Of a stretch of 41,409 bases of DNA, positions 26,101 to 33,975 are shown piece by piece. The notes beneath the pieces were generated by a model, which was given only the letters and a program-made list of their open reading frames with translations, did not search any database and was not told the origin of the DNA. The DNA is from Lachnospiraceae bacterium (GTDB taxonomy: Bacteria; Bacillota; Clostridia; Oscillospirales; CAG-272): assembly GCA_024404495.1 (NCBI GenBank), contig JAKSPT010000002.1, positions 1 through 41,409 of the forward strand. The letters run 5' to 3'. The position numbers and the translations under genes were made by a program. Position 1 is the stretch's first letter. Each line of letters starts with the position of its first letter.

Positions 26101-27222
26101 ATGATGAAAATCGGACATCCCGCAATGCTCGACGAAGCGCGGGCAGAATCAAAAGGGCATTCGTGGATCATTGAGATCCTGATCTTTATCGGGGTCTTTA
26201 TCGGAGTGACGACCTTCGAGTCGATTCCGCAAACGATCGGGATGATTTGGTGGTTCTTTTCGGATCCCGGAATCGTTTCCGGCCTCCGTGAAGCGTTGAT
26301 GAGCGGGGATCTGACGGCTTACACGGAGGCAACGGAGATGATGCTGTCGGCGATGCCCGACTGGCTGATGCTTGTTCAGCTCTTTTCCACGGTCCTGCTG
26401 ACGGTCGGAACGATCATCTTCTGCCGGTTCATCGAAAAGAGGAAGCTCCGTTCGATGGGCTTCCGGAAGGAGCACCTGCTCCGGGAATACGCGGTGGGCG
26501 CACTCGTCGGCACGGCGATGATCGCGGCGGCGATCGGGCTCGGCGCGGCGTTCGGGATCTATCGGATCGAAACGGCAAACTGCTCGGTCTCCCTCGTCCT
26601 TGCCTATTTCATCGGATACGTTCTGCAGGGAATGAGCGAAGAAGTGCTCTGCCGCGGCTATTTTATGGTTTCCGTCGCGAGAAAGAACCCGGTCTGGGCC
26701 GCAGCCGTCATCAACTCGGCTGTTTTTGCGGCGCTTCACCTGAGTAATCCGGGTATGAACCCGCTTGCGCTGCTCAATCTCTTCCTCTGCGGGCTCGTTT
26801 TCTCGGTGTACGTTCTGAAACGCGGCAATATCTGGGGCGCGTGCGCGCTGCATACCTTCTGGAACTTCGTGCAGGGCAATATCTTCGGCGTTTCGGTCAG
26901 CGGCACCGGGGTTGCCAATGGGGCGACGCCGCTCATCACGCTGTTGAATAGTGATTCGACCCTGCTGACCGGAGGCGTTTTCGGCGTTGAGGGCGGTTTG
27001 CTCGATACCTTCGTGGAGCTTGCGGCGCTCCTCATTCTGATCTTCTTCGTAAAGCCCGTGAAGGCAGTTCAGACCGTTCCGTATCCTCCGAAAAAAGGAG
27101 CGGTTCCGTATGCGGGAACACAGCCGGGTTTTTACGGTGATACGGCTGCGCAGGGAAGTCCCGTGATCCGGATCGGGGAACCGATCCCGAAAGATCCGGA
27201 GGACCGGACGAATAACGAATGA
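26101..27222 (+). CDS. CPBP-family intramembrane metalloprotease
   Basis: A 373-aa polytopic membrane protein of the CPBP (CAAX prenyl protease 2/ABI) family. The three metal-site motifs are present: EEVLCR (Glu180-Glu181 with Arg185), FAALH (His213) and HTFWN (His251, Asn255). About eight hydrophobic segments are visible, the first at about 20-40. A soluble Pro-rich tail (about 315-373) follows. Substrates of bacterial members are mostly unknown; some process or secure bacteriocins, but no bacteriocin gene lies nearby. AGGTGA precedes the start; the adjacent ATG at 26104 is equally possible. It ends at a good terminator, so it is likely monocistronic. Confidence 0.88.
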   Translation: MMKIGHPAMLDEARAESKGHSWIIEILIFIGVFIGVTTFESIPQTIGMIWWFFSDPGIVSGLREALMSGDLTAYTEATEMMLSAMPDWLMLVQLFSTVLLTVGTIIFCRFIEKRKLRSMGFRKEHLLREYAVGALVGTAMIAAAIGLGAAFGIYRIETANCSVSLVLAYFIGYVLQGMSEEVLCRGYFMVSVARKNPVWAAAVINSAVFAALHLSNPGMNPLALLNLFLCGLVFSVYVLKRGNIWGACALHTFWNFVQGNIFGVSVSGTGVANGATPLITLLNSDSTLLTGGVFGVEGGLLDTFVELAALLILIFFVKPVKAVQTVPYPPKKGAVPYAGTQPGFYGDTAAQGSPVIRIGEPIPKDPEDRTNNE

Positions 27223-27225
27223 TGA

Positions 27226-27260
27226 TTGCCTTCTCCGCGTTTTGCGGGGAAGGCAAATTT
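27226..27260 (+). terminator. Terminator of the CPBP gene
   Basis: A 13-bp stem (ttgccttctccgc / gcggggaaggcaa, one G-U pair) followed by ATTTTATT. It begins 3 bp after the stop codon. Confidence 0.82.
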
Positions 27261-27320
27261 TATTCTGATGTAATTTTTACCGCATTCCGGGGGTATTGCT
27301 TATGAAGGGACGGAAAAAGC

Positions 27321-27349
27321 TTGAAAATTTTCCGGTTCCGTGCTATACT
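27321..27349 (+). promoter_or_regulatory. Promoter of the 501-aa protein gene, extended -10
   Basis: TTGAAA (27321-27326), a 17-bp spacer, TGc plus TATACT (27344-27349), 44 bp before the ATG. Confidence 0.8.
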
Positions 27350-27393
27350 GAAACGAAAAGATACGCGGCTGACGCCGGACGGAGGAAAAAAAG

Positions 27394-28899
27394 ATGCCGA
27401 AGGTTATGAGTTTTGAGGAAATCAGCGAGCTTTTCACGAGCGAGGACAACATCAGCGGAAAGGAAACGTATTCCTCTCTGATCGAGACCCGGTTTCAGAG
27501 CCGCACCGGCGGGCTGACGCTGGAGGAGCTCTGCAAAAGCGGGCGGATCACCGACGCGTACGGCAGAAAGGTCCCCGAGCTTCCCGCAAATATCAAGGGC
27601 GAAAAAGAAAAAGCGCAGTTCTATCTCGATTACGTGAAAAACCTGCTGAAAAACGGAAATCTTCTGTTTTACGAAAATCCCTACGACAGAGAGCCCCGCA
27701 GGGTAGAATTCAATAAAAAGACCGGTTCGCTTCAGATCTCGAAAAATCCCGTCGTGCCGAAAGAGCCGAAAAAGCCCGGCTGGTGGAACCGCAGAAGGGA
27801 CAGAAAGCTCCTCGCGCAGGGAAAACCCGGTACGCCCGAGATGGAAGCCTACCGCGCCGCGCTGAAGAGCAGGGAAGACGCCGTCGGGGCGCGTCAGGAG
27901 CACGCAGAGCATTTCGACGAAATGATGGCGAAGAAGAAAGCCGCTTCCGCCCTGAAGAAGAACAGCGACCGGACGATGGATTTCTACCTCAATTTCAACA
28001 AGGAAGAGTATTCCGCCGATCCGTTCACCGACGAGTTCTCGAGAGAGCCTCTTGAAAACGAGCTCGCGAACCGCGTTTATATGGCGGAATATCAGAACGC
28101 GCTGAAAACCGACCCGAAAAAGGCGGAAGCGATGTATCACAAGCTGACCGGCGCCGAAGCCGAGCTTGCGCCCGACGGAAACGGCGAAATGAAGCTTGTG
28201 ACCGACGAAGCCGACAAAAAATACGTCAAGGCGCACACCGCGGGCATCCGCGATCCGAAGGCGCTGAAAAACTTCCTGCGGGAAGGCGGCCCCGAGAAGC
28301 TCGCCGAGGGGCTTGCCGATTACCGCGAAGCGATCAAGAAGGAGATCCCGAGACCCGACGTGCAGATCGTCGTCAAAAACGACGCCGGTATTTCGGTTCC
28401 CGACGTCAAAACGTCCGAAGCCTACAAGCGGCTCTGCGACGACGCGAAGAGCGCGATGGATCGCCTGAAAGAGACCGGTCTCGGTCCGGAGGGCAGATTC
28501 CCCGACCGCAAAAAGGCGGACGTGATGCGCGACCTCGCGATCGTTTCCTTCCAGAATACGGTCTCCCGCTCGATCGCGACCGACGGCACGGTCAGGGAAA
28601 GCACCGCGACGATGCTGCAGTCCCTTGACGGCGCGACGAAGGTCCCCGGTGAGACGGTGTACGGCGGCATCCTGCGGGTCTATCAGACGCAGTTCATGAA
28701 GCAGTACGACGACGCGCCGATGGAGGCAAAGGACGTGATGAAGTTCCTCGCGGGGAACAAGGTCAATCAGGTGACGAAAACCGCGAACCTGTTCGGACTC
28801 GGAAAAGGCTTTGAATTCGGAAAGAAACCCGTCGTCGCGGAAGCACAGAAAAACGCGGAAGTGAAGGCGCCCGCAGTGGACGCGCCGAAGCTTCCCTGA
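27394..28899 (+). CDS. Unrecognised lysine-rich soluble protein (501 aa)
   Basis: I do not recognise this 501-aa protein. It has no signal peptide or membrane helix and is probably cytoplasmic. It is rich in Lys/Glu/Ala and mostly helical by composition. The N-terminal part (1-110) includes TSEDNISGKETYSSLIETRF. A very basic, Trp-containing stretch (about 120-145, PKEPKKPGWWNRRRDRK) could bind nucleic acid or membrane (inference). A helical middle (about 150-260), a further charged region and a low-complexity tail (about 480-501) follow. AGGAGG-like GGAGGAAAAA precedes the ATG. It is flanked by its own promoter and a bidirectional terminator, so it stands alone. Codon use resembles the neighbours, giving no sign of recent transfer. 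Confidence 0.75.
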   Translation: MPKVMSFEEISELFTSEDNISGKETYSSLIETRFQSRTGGLTLEELCKSGRITDAYGRKVPELPANIKGEKEKAQFYLDYVKNLLKNGNLLFYENPYDREPRRVEFNKKTGSLQISKNPVVPKEPKKPGWWNRRRDRKLLAQGKPGTPEMEAYRAALKSREDAVGARQEHAEHFDEMMAKKKAASALKKNSDRTMDFYLNFNKEEYSADPFTDEFSREPLENELANRVYMAEYQNALKTDPKKAEAMYHKLTGAEAELAPDGNGEMKLVTDEADKKYVKAHTAGIRDPKALKNFLREGGPEKLAEGLADYREAIKKEIPRPDVQIVVKNDAGISVPDVKTSEAYKRLCDDAKSAMDRLKETGLGPEGRFPDRKKADVMRDLAIVSFQNTVSRSIATDGTVRESTATMLQSLDGATKVPGETVYGGILRVYQTQFMKQYDDAPMEAKDVMKFLAGNKVNQVTKTANLFGLGKGFEFGKKPVVAEAQKNAEVKAPAVDAPKLP

Positions 28900-28930
28900 T
28901 TATTCCGTAAACAAACTCCCATAAACAAAC

Positions 28931-28968
28931 AACCCGTGCTGCCGCGAATGCGGCAGCACGGGTTTTAT
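28931..28968. terminator. Bidirectional terminator between the 501-aa gene and nifJ
   Basis: A 15-bp perfect stem (aacccgtgctgccgc / gcggcagcacgggtt) with loop gaat, then TTT on the plus strand and an AAC/A-rich flank on the other. It serves the two convergent genes. Confidence 0.88.
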
Positions 28969-28977
28969 TGATGGGGA

Positions 28978-31900
28978 TTACTGTTCGTCAGCCTTGGGAG
29001 CGTAGAGGTCGCTCATCTTGAGCAGACGCTCGTACTTTTCCTTCGCGGCGGCGTCAGCCTTGTCGAAGAGCTTCTCGGCTCTTTCGGGGAAGGCACCGAC
29101 GAGACGGCTGTAACGGGTCTCGGACTTGATGAAGTCGACGTAGGAGGCGGTGGGAGCCTTGCTGTCGATGGTCAGCGGGTTCTTGCCCTCTGCCTTCAGA
29201 GCGGGATTGAAGCGGAACATCTGCCAGTAACCGGCTTCGACCGCTTTCTTCATCTCGGACTGGCAGTTGGTCATGCCGCCCTTGAGGCCGTGCATTTCGC
29301 AGGGAGCGTAGCCGATGACGATGGAGGGTCCGGGATAAGCTTCCGCTTCCTGAAGAGCCTTCAGGGTCTGGTTCATATCGGCGCCCATCGCGATCTGCGC
29401 GACGTAGACGTAACCGTAGGACATTGCGATCTCGGCGAGGTTCTTCTTGTTCATCACCTTACCGGCAGCCGCGAACTGTGCGACCTGACCGATCTGGGAT
29501 GCCTTGGAGGCCTGTCCGCCGGTGTTGGAGTAAACTTCGGTATCGAAGACCATGATGTTGACGTCTTCGCCGGAAGCGATGACGTGGTCGAGACCGCCGA
29601 AGCCGATATCATAAGCCCAGCCGTCGCCGCCGAAGATCCAGATGGACTTCTTTGCGAGGTAGCTCTTCTCGGCGAGGATCTCCTTTGCCTTGCAGCAGCC
29701 GCAGGCTTCGAGAGCAGCGACGAGCGCGTCGGAAGCGGGACCGTTCAGCTTGTTGTCGGAGAAGGTGTCGAGCCAGTTCTTGCCGGCTTCCTTGACGGCG
29801 TCGGAAGCGTCGCCGTTGACGAGCGCTTCGATCTTGCCCTTCAGTCTGTCGCGGATCGCCTTCTGACCGAGCTCGATGCCGAGACCGTGCTCCGCGTTGT
29901 CCTCGAACAGGGAGTTCGCCCAGGCGGGACCCTTGCCGGATTCGCGGTTGACGGTGTAAGGCGTAGCGGGAGCGGAGCCGCCCCAGATGGAGGAGCATCC
30001 GGTCGCGTTGGAGATATACATTCTCTCACCGAAGAGCTGGGTGATGAGACGTGCGTAAGAGGTTTCGGCGCAGCCTGCGCAGGAACCGGAGAACTCAAGC
30101 AGCGGCTGCTTGAACTGGCTGCCCTTGACGGTGCCGTTGATGAGCTCCTTCTTCTCGGAGACGTTCTTGACGGCGTAATCGAAGGCTGCCTGCTGATCAA
30201 GCTGGCTTTCCTGAGAAACCATGGCGAGCGGGGCGTTCTCGGGCTTGCCGTCCTTGATCGCCTTTACGGTGACGGGGCACGCCTTGACGCAGAGCGTGCA
30301 GCCCATGCAGTCGAGCGGCGAGATCGCCATCGTGAACTTGTAGTTGGTCTTGATGACCGGCTTCGCGGTGAACTTGGTGGAAGCGGGAGCGGCAGCAGCC
30401 TCTTCCTCGGTCATGGCGAAGGGACGGATCGCTGCGTGCGGGCAGACGAACGCGCAGTTGTTGCACTGGATGCAGGTCGCGGGGTTCCATGCGGGAACGT
30501 CGACCGCGACGCCGCGCTTCTCGTATGCGGCGGCACCCTGCGGGAAGCAGCCGTCAACGTGATCGGTGAACGCGGAAACGGGGAGGGAATCGCCCTGCAT
30601 CTTTTCGACGGGAAGAACGATCTCCTTGACGAACTTGACGAGATCCTCGCGGTTACCGTCAACGGTCTCCGCCTTCTTCTCAACGTCGAGGTTTGCCCAC
30701 GCGGCGGGAACGTCGATCTTGACGATCGCGTCGACACCGGCGTCGATGGCGTTGTAGTTCATCTGAACGACGTCTTCGCCCTTCTTCAGGTAGGACTTCT
30801 TCGCCATATACTTCATATAGTCCACAGCCTCGGCGATGGGCATGATGTTGGCGAGTGCGAAGAACGCGGACTGAAGGATGGTGTTGGTGCGCTTGCCCAT
30901 ACCGATCTCACGCGCCTTGTCGATCGCGTTGACGGTATAGAACTTGATATCGTTCTTGGCGATATAAGCCTTGACCTCTGCGGGGAGGTGGTTCTCCAGC
31001 TCCTCGGGAGTCCACTGGCAGTTCAGCAGGAAGGTTCCGCCCGGCTTGACGTCGTTGACGATCTTATAGCCCTTCTTGATATAGGAGGGGTTATGGCAGG
31101 CAACGAAGTCGGCCTTGGTGATATAGTACGGGCTCTTGATGGCGTTGTCGCCGAAACGGAGGTGGGAAATGGTCACACCGCCGGTCTTCTTGGAGTCGTA
31201 CTGGAAGTAAGCCTGAATGAACTTGTCGGTGTGGTCACCGATGATCTTGATGGAGTTCTTGTTCGCACCGACGGTACCGTCGCCGCCCAGACCCCAGAAC
31301 TTGCAGGAGATGGTGCCCTTGGCGGAGGTATCGGGAGCGGGCTTTTCCTCGAGGGAAAGACCGGTCACGTCGTCGATGATGCCGATGGTGAAGCCGTTCT
31401 TGGGCTCAGCGGCAGCGAGGTTTTCGTAAACCGCGAAGACGGAGGACGGAGGCGTATCCTTGGAACCGAGGCCGTATCTGCCGCCGACGACCTTAACGTC
31501 GGTCACGCCGTTCGTAGCGAGAGCGGTAACGACGTCGAGGTAGAGCGGTTCGCCGAGGGAGCCGGGCTCCTTGGTGCGGTCGAGGACCGCGATCTTCTTG
31601 GCGGTGGCGGGGATCGTTTCGATCAGCTTGGAAGCGACGAACGGACGGTAGAGGCGGACCTTGACGAGACCGACCTTTTCGCCGTGCGCGTTCATATAGT
31701 CGATGACTTCCTCGGTCACGTCGCAGATGGAGCCCATCGCGACGATGACGCGGTCGGCATCCGGCGCGCCGTAGTAGTTGAAGAGCTTGTAATCGGTACC
31801 GAGCTTGGCGTTGACCTTGCCCATATAGTCTTCCACGATGGACGGGAAGGCGTCGTAGTACTTGTTGCAGGCTTCGCGGTGCTGGAAGAAGATATCGCCG

Positions 31901-32562
31901 TTTTCGGCGGAGCCCTTCAGGATCGGATGCTCGGGGTTGAGCGCGTGGTTGCGGAACGCTTCAACGGCGTCCTTGTCGACCATTTCGTTCAGATCCTCGT
32001 AATCCCAGACCTCGATCTTTTGGATCTCGTGAGAGGTACGGAAGCCGTCGAAGAAGTTCAGGACCGGAACTCTGCCCTTGATGGTGGCGAGGTGCGCGAC
32101 GGCGCCGAGGTCCATGACTTCCTGGGGGTTGGATTCCGCCATCATCGCGAAACCGGTCTGACGGCAGGCGTAGACGTCGGAGTGGTCACCGAAGATGTTC
32201 AGAGCGTGAGACGCTACGCAGCGCGCGGAGACGTGGATCACGCAGGGAAGGAGCTCGCCGGCGATCTTGTACATATTGGGGATCATGAGGAGCAGACCCT
32301 GAGAAGCCGTGAAGGTGGTGGTCAGAGCACCTGCTGCGAGAGAGCCGTGGACGGCACCGGCGGCACCGGCTTCGGACTGCATCTCGATGACCTTGACGGT
32401 ATCACCGAAGATGTTCTTCAGACCGGTAGCGGACCAGGAGTCGGTCAGCTCAGCCATTACGCTGGAAGGCGTGATGGGGTAGATGGCAGCAACGTCAGTG
32501 AACGCGTAAGATACGGTTGCGGCGGCGGTGTTGCCATCCATGGATAACTTTTTTCTTTCCAT
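28978..32562 (-). CDS. nifJ: Pyruvate:ferredoxin (flavodoxin) oxidoreductase
   Basis: A 1194-aa single-chain homodimeric-type PFOR that converts pyruvate and CoA to acetyl-CoA and CO2, reducing ferredoxin. It starts MERKKLSMDGNTAAATVSYAFTDVAAIYPITPSS (domain I, thiamine side). Two 4Fe-4S clusters lie in the ferredoxin-like domain (CIQCNNCAFVCP and CMGCTLCVKACP, around residues 690-770). The distal cluster Cys are in CAGCAETSYARL, and the thiamine diphosphate domain has GGDGWAYDIGFGGLDHVIASGEDVNI and NTGGQASKAS. It is complete and of usual length. It indicates strict anaerobic fermentation with H2 or reduced-ferredoxin metabolism. It is preceded by its own promoter and downstream of the regulator at 32745-33773. 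Confidence 0.98.
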   Translation of the reverse strand: MERKKLSMDGNTAAATVSYAFTDVAAIYPITPSSVMAELTDSWSATGLKNIFGDTVKVIEMQSEAGAAGAVHGSLAAGALTTTFTASQGLLLMIPNMYKIAGELLPCVIHVSARCVASHALNIFGDHSDVYACRQTGFAMMAESNPQEVMDLGAVAHLATIKGRVPVLNFFDGFRTSHEIQKIEVWDYEDLNEMVDKDAVEAFRNHALNPEHPILKGSAENGDIFFQHREACNKYYDAFPSIVEDYMGKVNAKLGTDYKLFNYYGAPDADRVIVAMGSICDVTEEVIDYMNAHGEKVGLVKVRLYRPFVASKLIETIPATAKKIAVLDRTKEPGSLGEPLYLDVVTALATNGVTDVKVVGGRYGLGSKDTPPSSVFAVYENLAAAEPKNGFTIGIIDDVTGLSLEEKPAPDTSAKGTISCKFWGLGGDGTVGANKNSIKIIGDHTDKFIQAYFQYDSKKTGGVTISHLRFGDNAIKSPYYITKADFVACHNPSYIKKGYKIVNDVKPGGTFLLNCQWTPEELENHLPAEVKAYIAKNDIKFYTVNAIDKAREIGMGKRTNTILQSAFFALANIMPIAEAVDYMKYMAKKSYLKKGEDVVQMNYNAIDAGVDAIVKIDVPAAWANLDVEKKAETVDGNREDLVKFVKEIVLPVEKMQGDSLPVSAFTDHVDGCFPQGAAAYEKRGVAVDVPAWNPATCIQCNNCAFVCPHAAIRPFAMTEEEAAAAPASTKFTAKPVIKTNYKFTMAISPLDCMGCTLCVKACPVTVKAIKDGKPENAPLAMVSQESQLDQQAAFDYAVKNVSEKKELINGTVKGSQFKQPLLEFSGSCAGCAETSYARLITQLFGERMYISNATGCSSIWGGSAPATPYTVNRESGKGPAWANSLFEDNAEHGLGIELGQKAIRDRLKGKIEALVNGDASDAVKEAGKNWLDTFSDNKLNGPASDALVAALEACGCCKAKEILAEKSYLAKKSIWIFGGDGWAYDIGFGGLDHVIASGEDVNIMVFDTEVYSNTGGQASKASQIGQVAQFAAAGKVMNKKNLAEIAMSYGYVYVAQIAMGADMNQTLKALQEAEAYPGPSIVIGYAPCEMHGLKGGMTNCQSEMKKAVEAGYWQMFRFNPALKAEGKNPLTIDSKAPTASYVDFIKSETRYSRLVGAFPERAEKLFDKADAAAKEKYERLLKMSDLYAPKADEQ

Positions 32563-32633
32563 TCTATATCCTCCTGAAAAAGTTTAACAACGGGAACGTG
32601 CGGAAACGGGAAACGGTATTCCACACAAATACA

Positions 32634-32662
32634 ATTATACCATCTTCCGCGCGAAAACACAA
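32634..32662 (-). promoter_or_regulatory. Probable nifJ promoter
   Basis: On the minus strand TATAAT (complement of 32634-32639) lies 17 bp from a weak TTGTGT (complement of 32657-32662), about 70 bp before the start codon. Confidence 0.5.
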
Positions 32663-32683
32663 CGGGTTTTACAAAAAATTTGC

Positions 32684-32717
32684 AAAAAAACCGCCGTCTT
32701 TTTGCCCGGAAAGGCGG
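32684..32717 (-). terminator. Weak terminator after the wHTH-GHKL-STAS gene
   Basis: On the minus strand a 5-bp GC stem (ccgcc / ggcgg) with a long loop is followed by seven T (complement of 32684-32690). The stem is short, so read-through into nifJ is possible. Confidence 0.45.
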
Positions 32718-32744
32718 AAAAAGATTATTCCCGGAACAACTCGG

Positions 32745-33773
32745 TCAGCCGGGCAGAGAAGCGCTCCCGACGACGTGGCGATACATGGCTTCCGCTTCCT
32801 CCCCCATATTGACCGGGTTCAGAAGGATATCGGGATGCTCGCCCCGGAACACGACGAAAATCTGGTGCGCAAAGCCCTGTCCCATCCAGCCCACGCCGTC
32901 AAAATCGAGCTCCACTTCGGTGAATTTATCCAGACGGTTGCAGACGCGGCGCGCCTGAGAACGGGAGACCGGGTCGGTATCGAAAATGTTTTTGAGGGGG
33001 ATTTTCGTTTTGGTGAAGCCCCCGTCGTCGTTGGTGTACAGGCCGAAGATCTCCGAGGCTTTTTTGTTGGAAAAGTTGGAAAGCTCCATCATGACCGAGG
33101 TTCCTCCCGGTCTGTCCCCGCCCATATCGGCGATCAGCGAATCTTCATATTTGTCTGTTGTGAAGATTTTTCCGTCGGAGAGGATATAGAACCGATCCAT
33201 CATTTTCGAGGAGAAAAAGATGCCCTCGCCGGAATGGTGGGCGGCGTCGGTCGTCAGTCTGCCCTTGAAAAGCTCGCAGATCGCGTCGTCGAGCGATTCA
33301 AAGCCGAAATGGTTTCTGATCTTTTCGAAAATACCGACGCCGTCGTCGGTCAGAAGGACCTGCGTGGTCAGATAATTCCGACGGATGCGGATCCGAAGAC
33401 GTTCCGCCTCCGAGTGGTCGATGACGTTGTTGACCATCTCGCTGAAGGCGTACCGCCAGATGGATCTGACCGACGGGGAAAGATCCCGGATGACCGGCTC
33501 CAGATATTTGTTCAATGCGTCGGTGTCGTTTTTCAGTTCGCCGAGGCTCCTTTGCAGGCAGACGGTGATCTCGGTTTCCGCAAGGGAATACTTTCCCCGC
33601 TTTTCCCGGAGAATGATCCCTTTTTCCAACAGCTCGTTGAGGTAGGTGTGCACCGTGTTCTGGCTGATATGAAAGACCTCCGCGGTATGCCGGGAAAGCT
33701 CCTCCCGGTTTTCCCGGATCTTTTCGAGAAGGTAAAGAATAACCGTTTTCTTTTGTTCTTCCGTAACTCTCAT
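32745..33773 (-). CDS. Winged-helix / GHKL ATPase / STAS-like (DUF4325) regulator
   Basis: A 342-aa soluble protein with three parts. Residues 1-65 are a winged helix (SQNTVHTYLNELLEKGIILREKRGKYSL). Residues about 75-235 are an anti-sigma-type GHKL ATPase: N box SEMVNNVIDHS (111-121), G1 DDGVGI (143-148), G2 SGEGIF (181-186) and G3 Thr in GGTSVMME (223-230). Residues about 270-335 are a STAS-like DUF4325 domain (VELDFDGVGWMGQGFAHQIFVVF). DUF4325 resembles anti-sigma antagonists and the ATPase resembles SpoIIAB-type kinases, so the chain fuses both halves of a partner switch to a DNA-binding domain (inference from fold). It is probably autoregulated through the repeat array just upstream. Its ligand is unknown. 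Confidence 0.85.
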   Translation of the reverse strand: MRVTEEQKKTVILYLLEKIRENREELSRHTAEVFHISQNTVHTYLNELLEKGIILREKRGKYSLAETEITVCLQRSLGELKNDTDALNKYLEPVIRDLSPSVRSIWRYAFSEMVNNVIDHSEAERLRIRIRRNYLTTQVLLTDDGVGIFEKIRNHFGFESLDDAICELFKGRLTTDAAHHSGEGIFFSSKMMDRFYILSDGKIFTTDKYEDSLIADMGGDRPGGTSVMMELSNFSNKKASEIFGLYTNDDGGFTKTKIPLKNIFDTDPVSRSQARRVCNRLDKFTEVELDFDGVGWMGQGFAHQIFVVFRGEHPDILLNPVNMGEEAEAMYRHVVGSASLPG

Positions 33774-33799
33774 CGGTGTCCCTCCGTTTCTTTTTCTTT

Positions 33800-33828
33800 A
33801 TTATATCCCGAAATTCTCGTTTTGTCAA
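33800..33828 (-). promoter_or_regulatory. Promoter of the wHTH-GHKL-STAS gene, full consensus
   Basis: On the minus strand TTGACA (complement of 33823-33828), a 17-bp spacer and TATAAT (complement of 33800-33805). The operator array begins two bases upstream of the -35. Confidence 0.9.
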
Positions 33829-33830
33829 TG

Positions 33831-33906
33831 GCTGTTCCTGATAAATCATAAGTTATTACTGATAAAAATAAAATTATTACTGATAAAATCGCTTATCAGT
33901 AATAAC
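33831..33906. repeat. Operator-like array: 21-bp-phased repeats plus an inverted copy
   Basis: The unit GTTATTACTGATAAAA occurs at 33852-33867, at 33873-33888 (15/16) and in diverged form at 33831-33846 (12/16). All three are exactly 21 bp apart, two helical turns. A fourth copy is inverted (33891-33906). Copies three and four form a perfect 13-bp inverted repeat with a 6-bp spacer (33874-33905). The array lies directly upstream of a perfect promoter and in DNA far more AT-rich than its surroundings. Confidence 0.85.
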
Positions 33907-33920
33907 TCAAAAACCGCCCC

Positions 33921-33960
33921 GAAACAAAAGTCATCCGCGTGCCGGAGCACGCGGATGACT
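33921..33960 (-). terminator. Terminator of the dehydrogenase-ATPase-nth-lipoprotein operon
   Basis: A 13-bp perfect stem (gtcatccgcgtgc / gcacgcggatgac, loop cgga) followed on the minus strand by CTTTTGTTT. It begins 16 bp past the lipoprotein stop. Confidence 0.85.
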
Positions 33961-33975
33961 GACGGAATATGAAGA

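Noticed and set aside
29290..32547. A 1085-codon open frame on the plus strand opposite nifJ
   Set aside because: It is a shadow of the well-supported PFOR gene; its hydrophilic, valine/aspartate-rich translation is typical of antisense frames.
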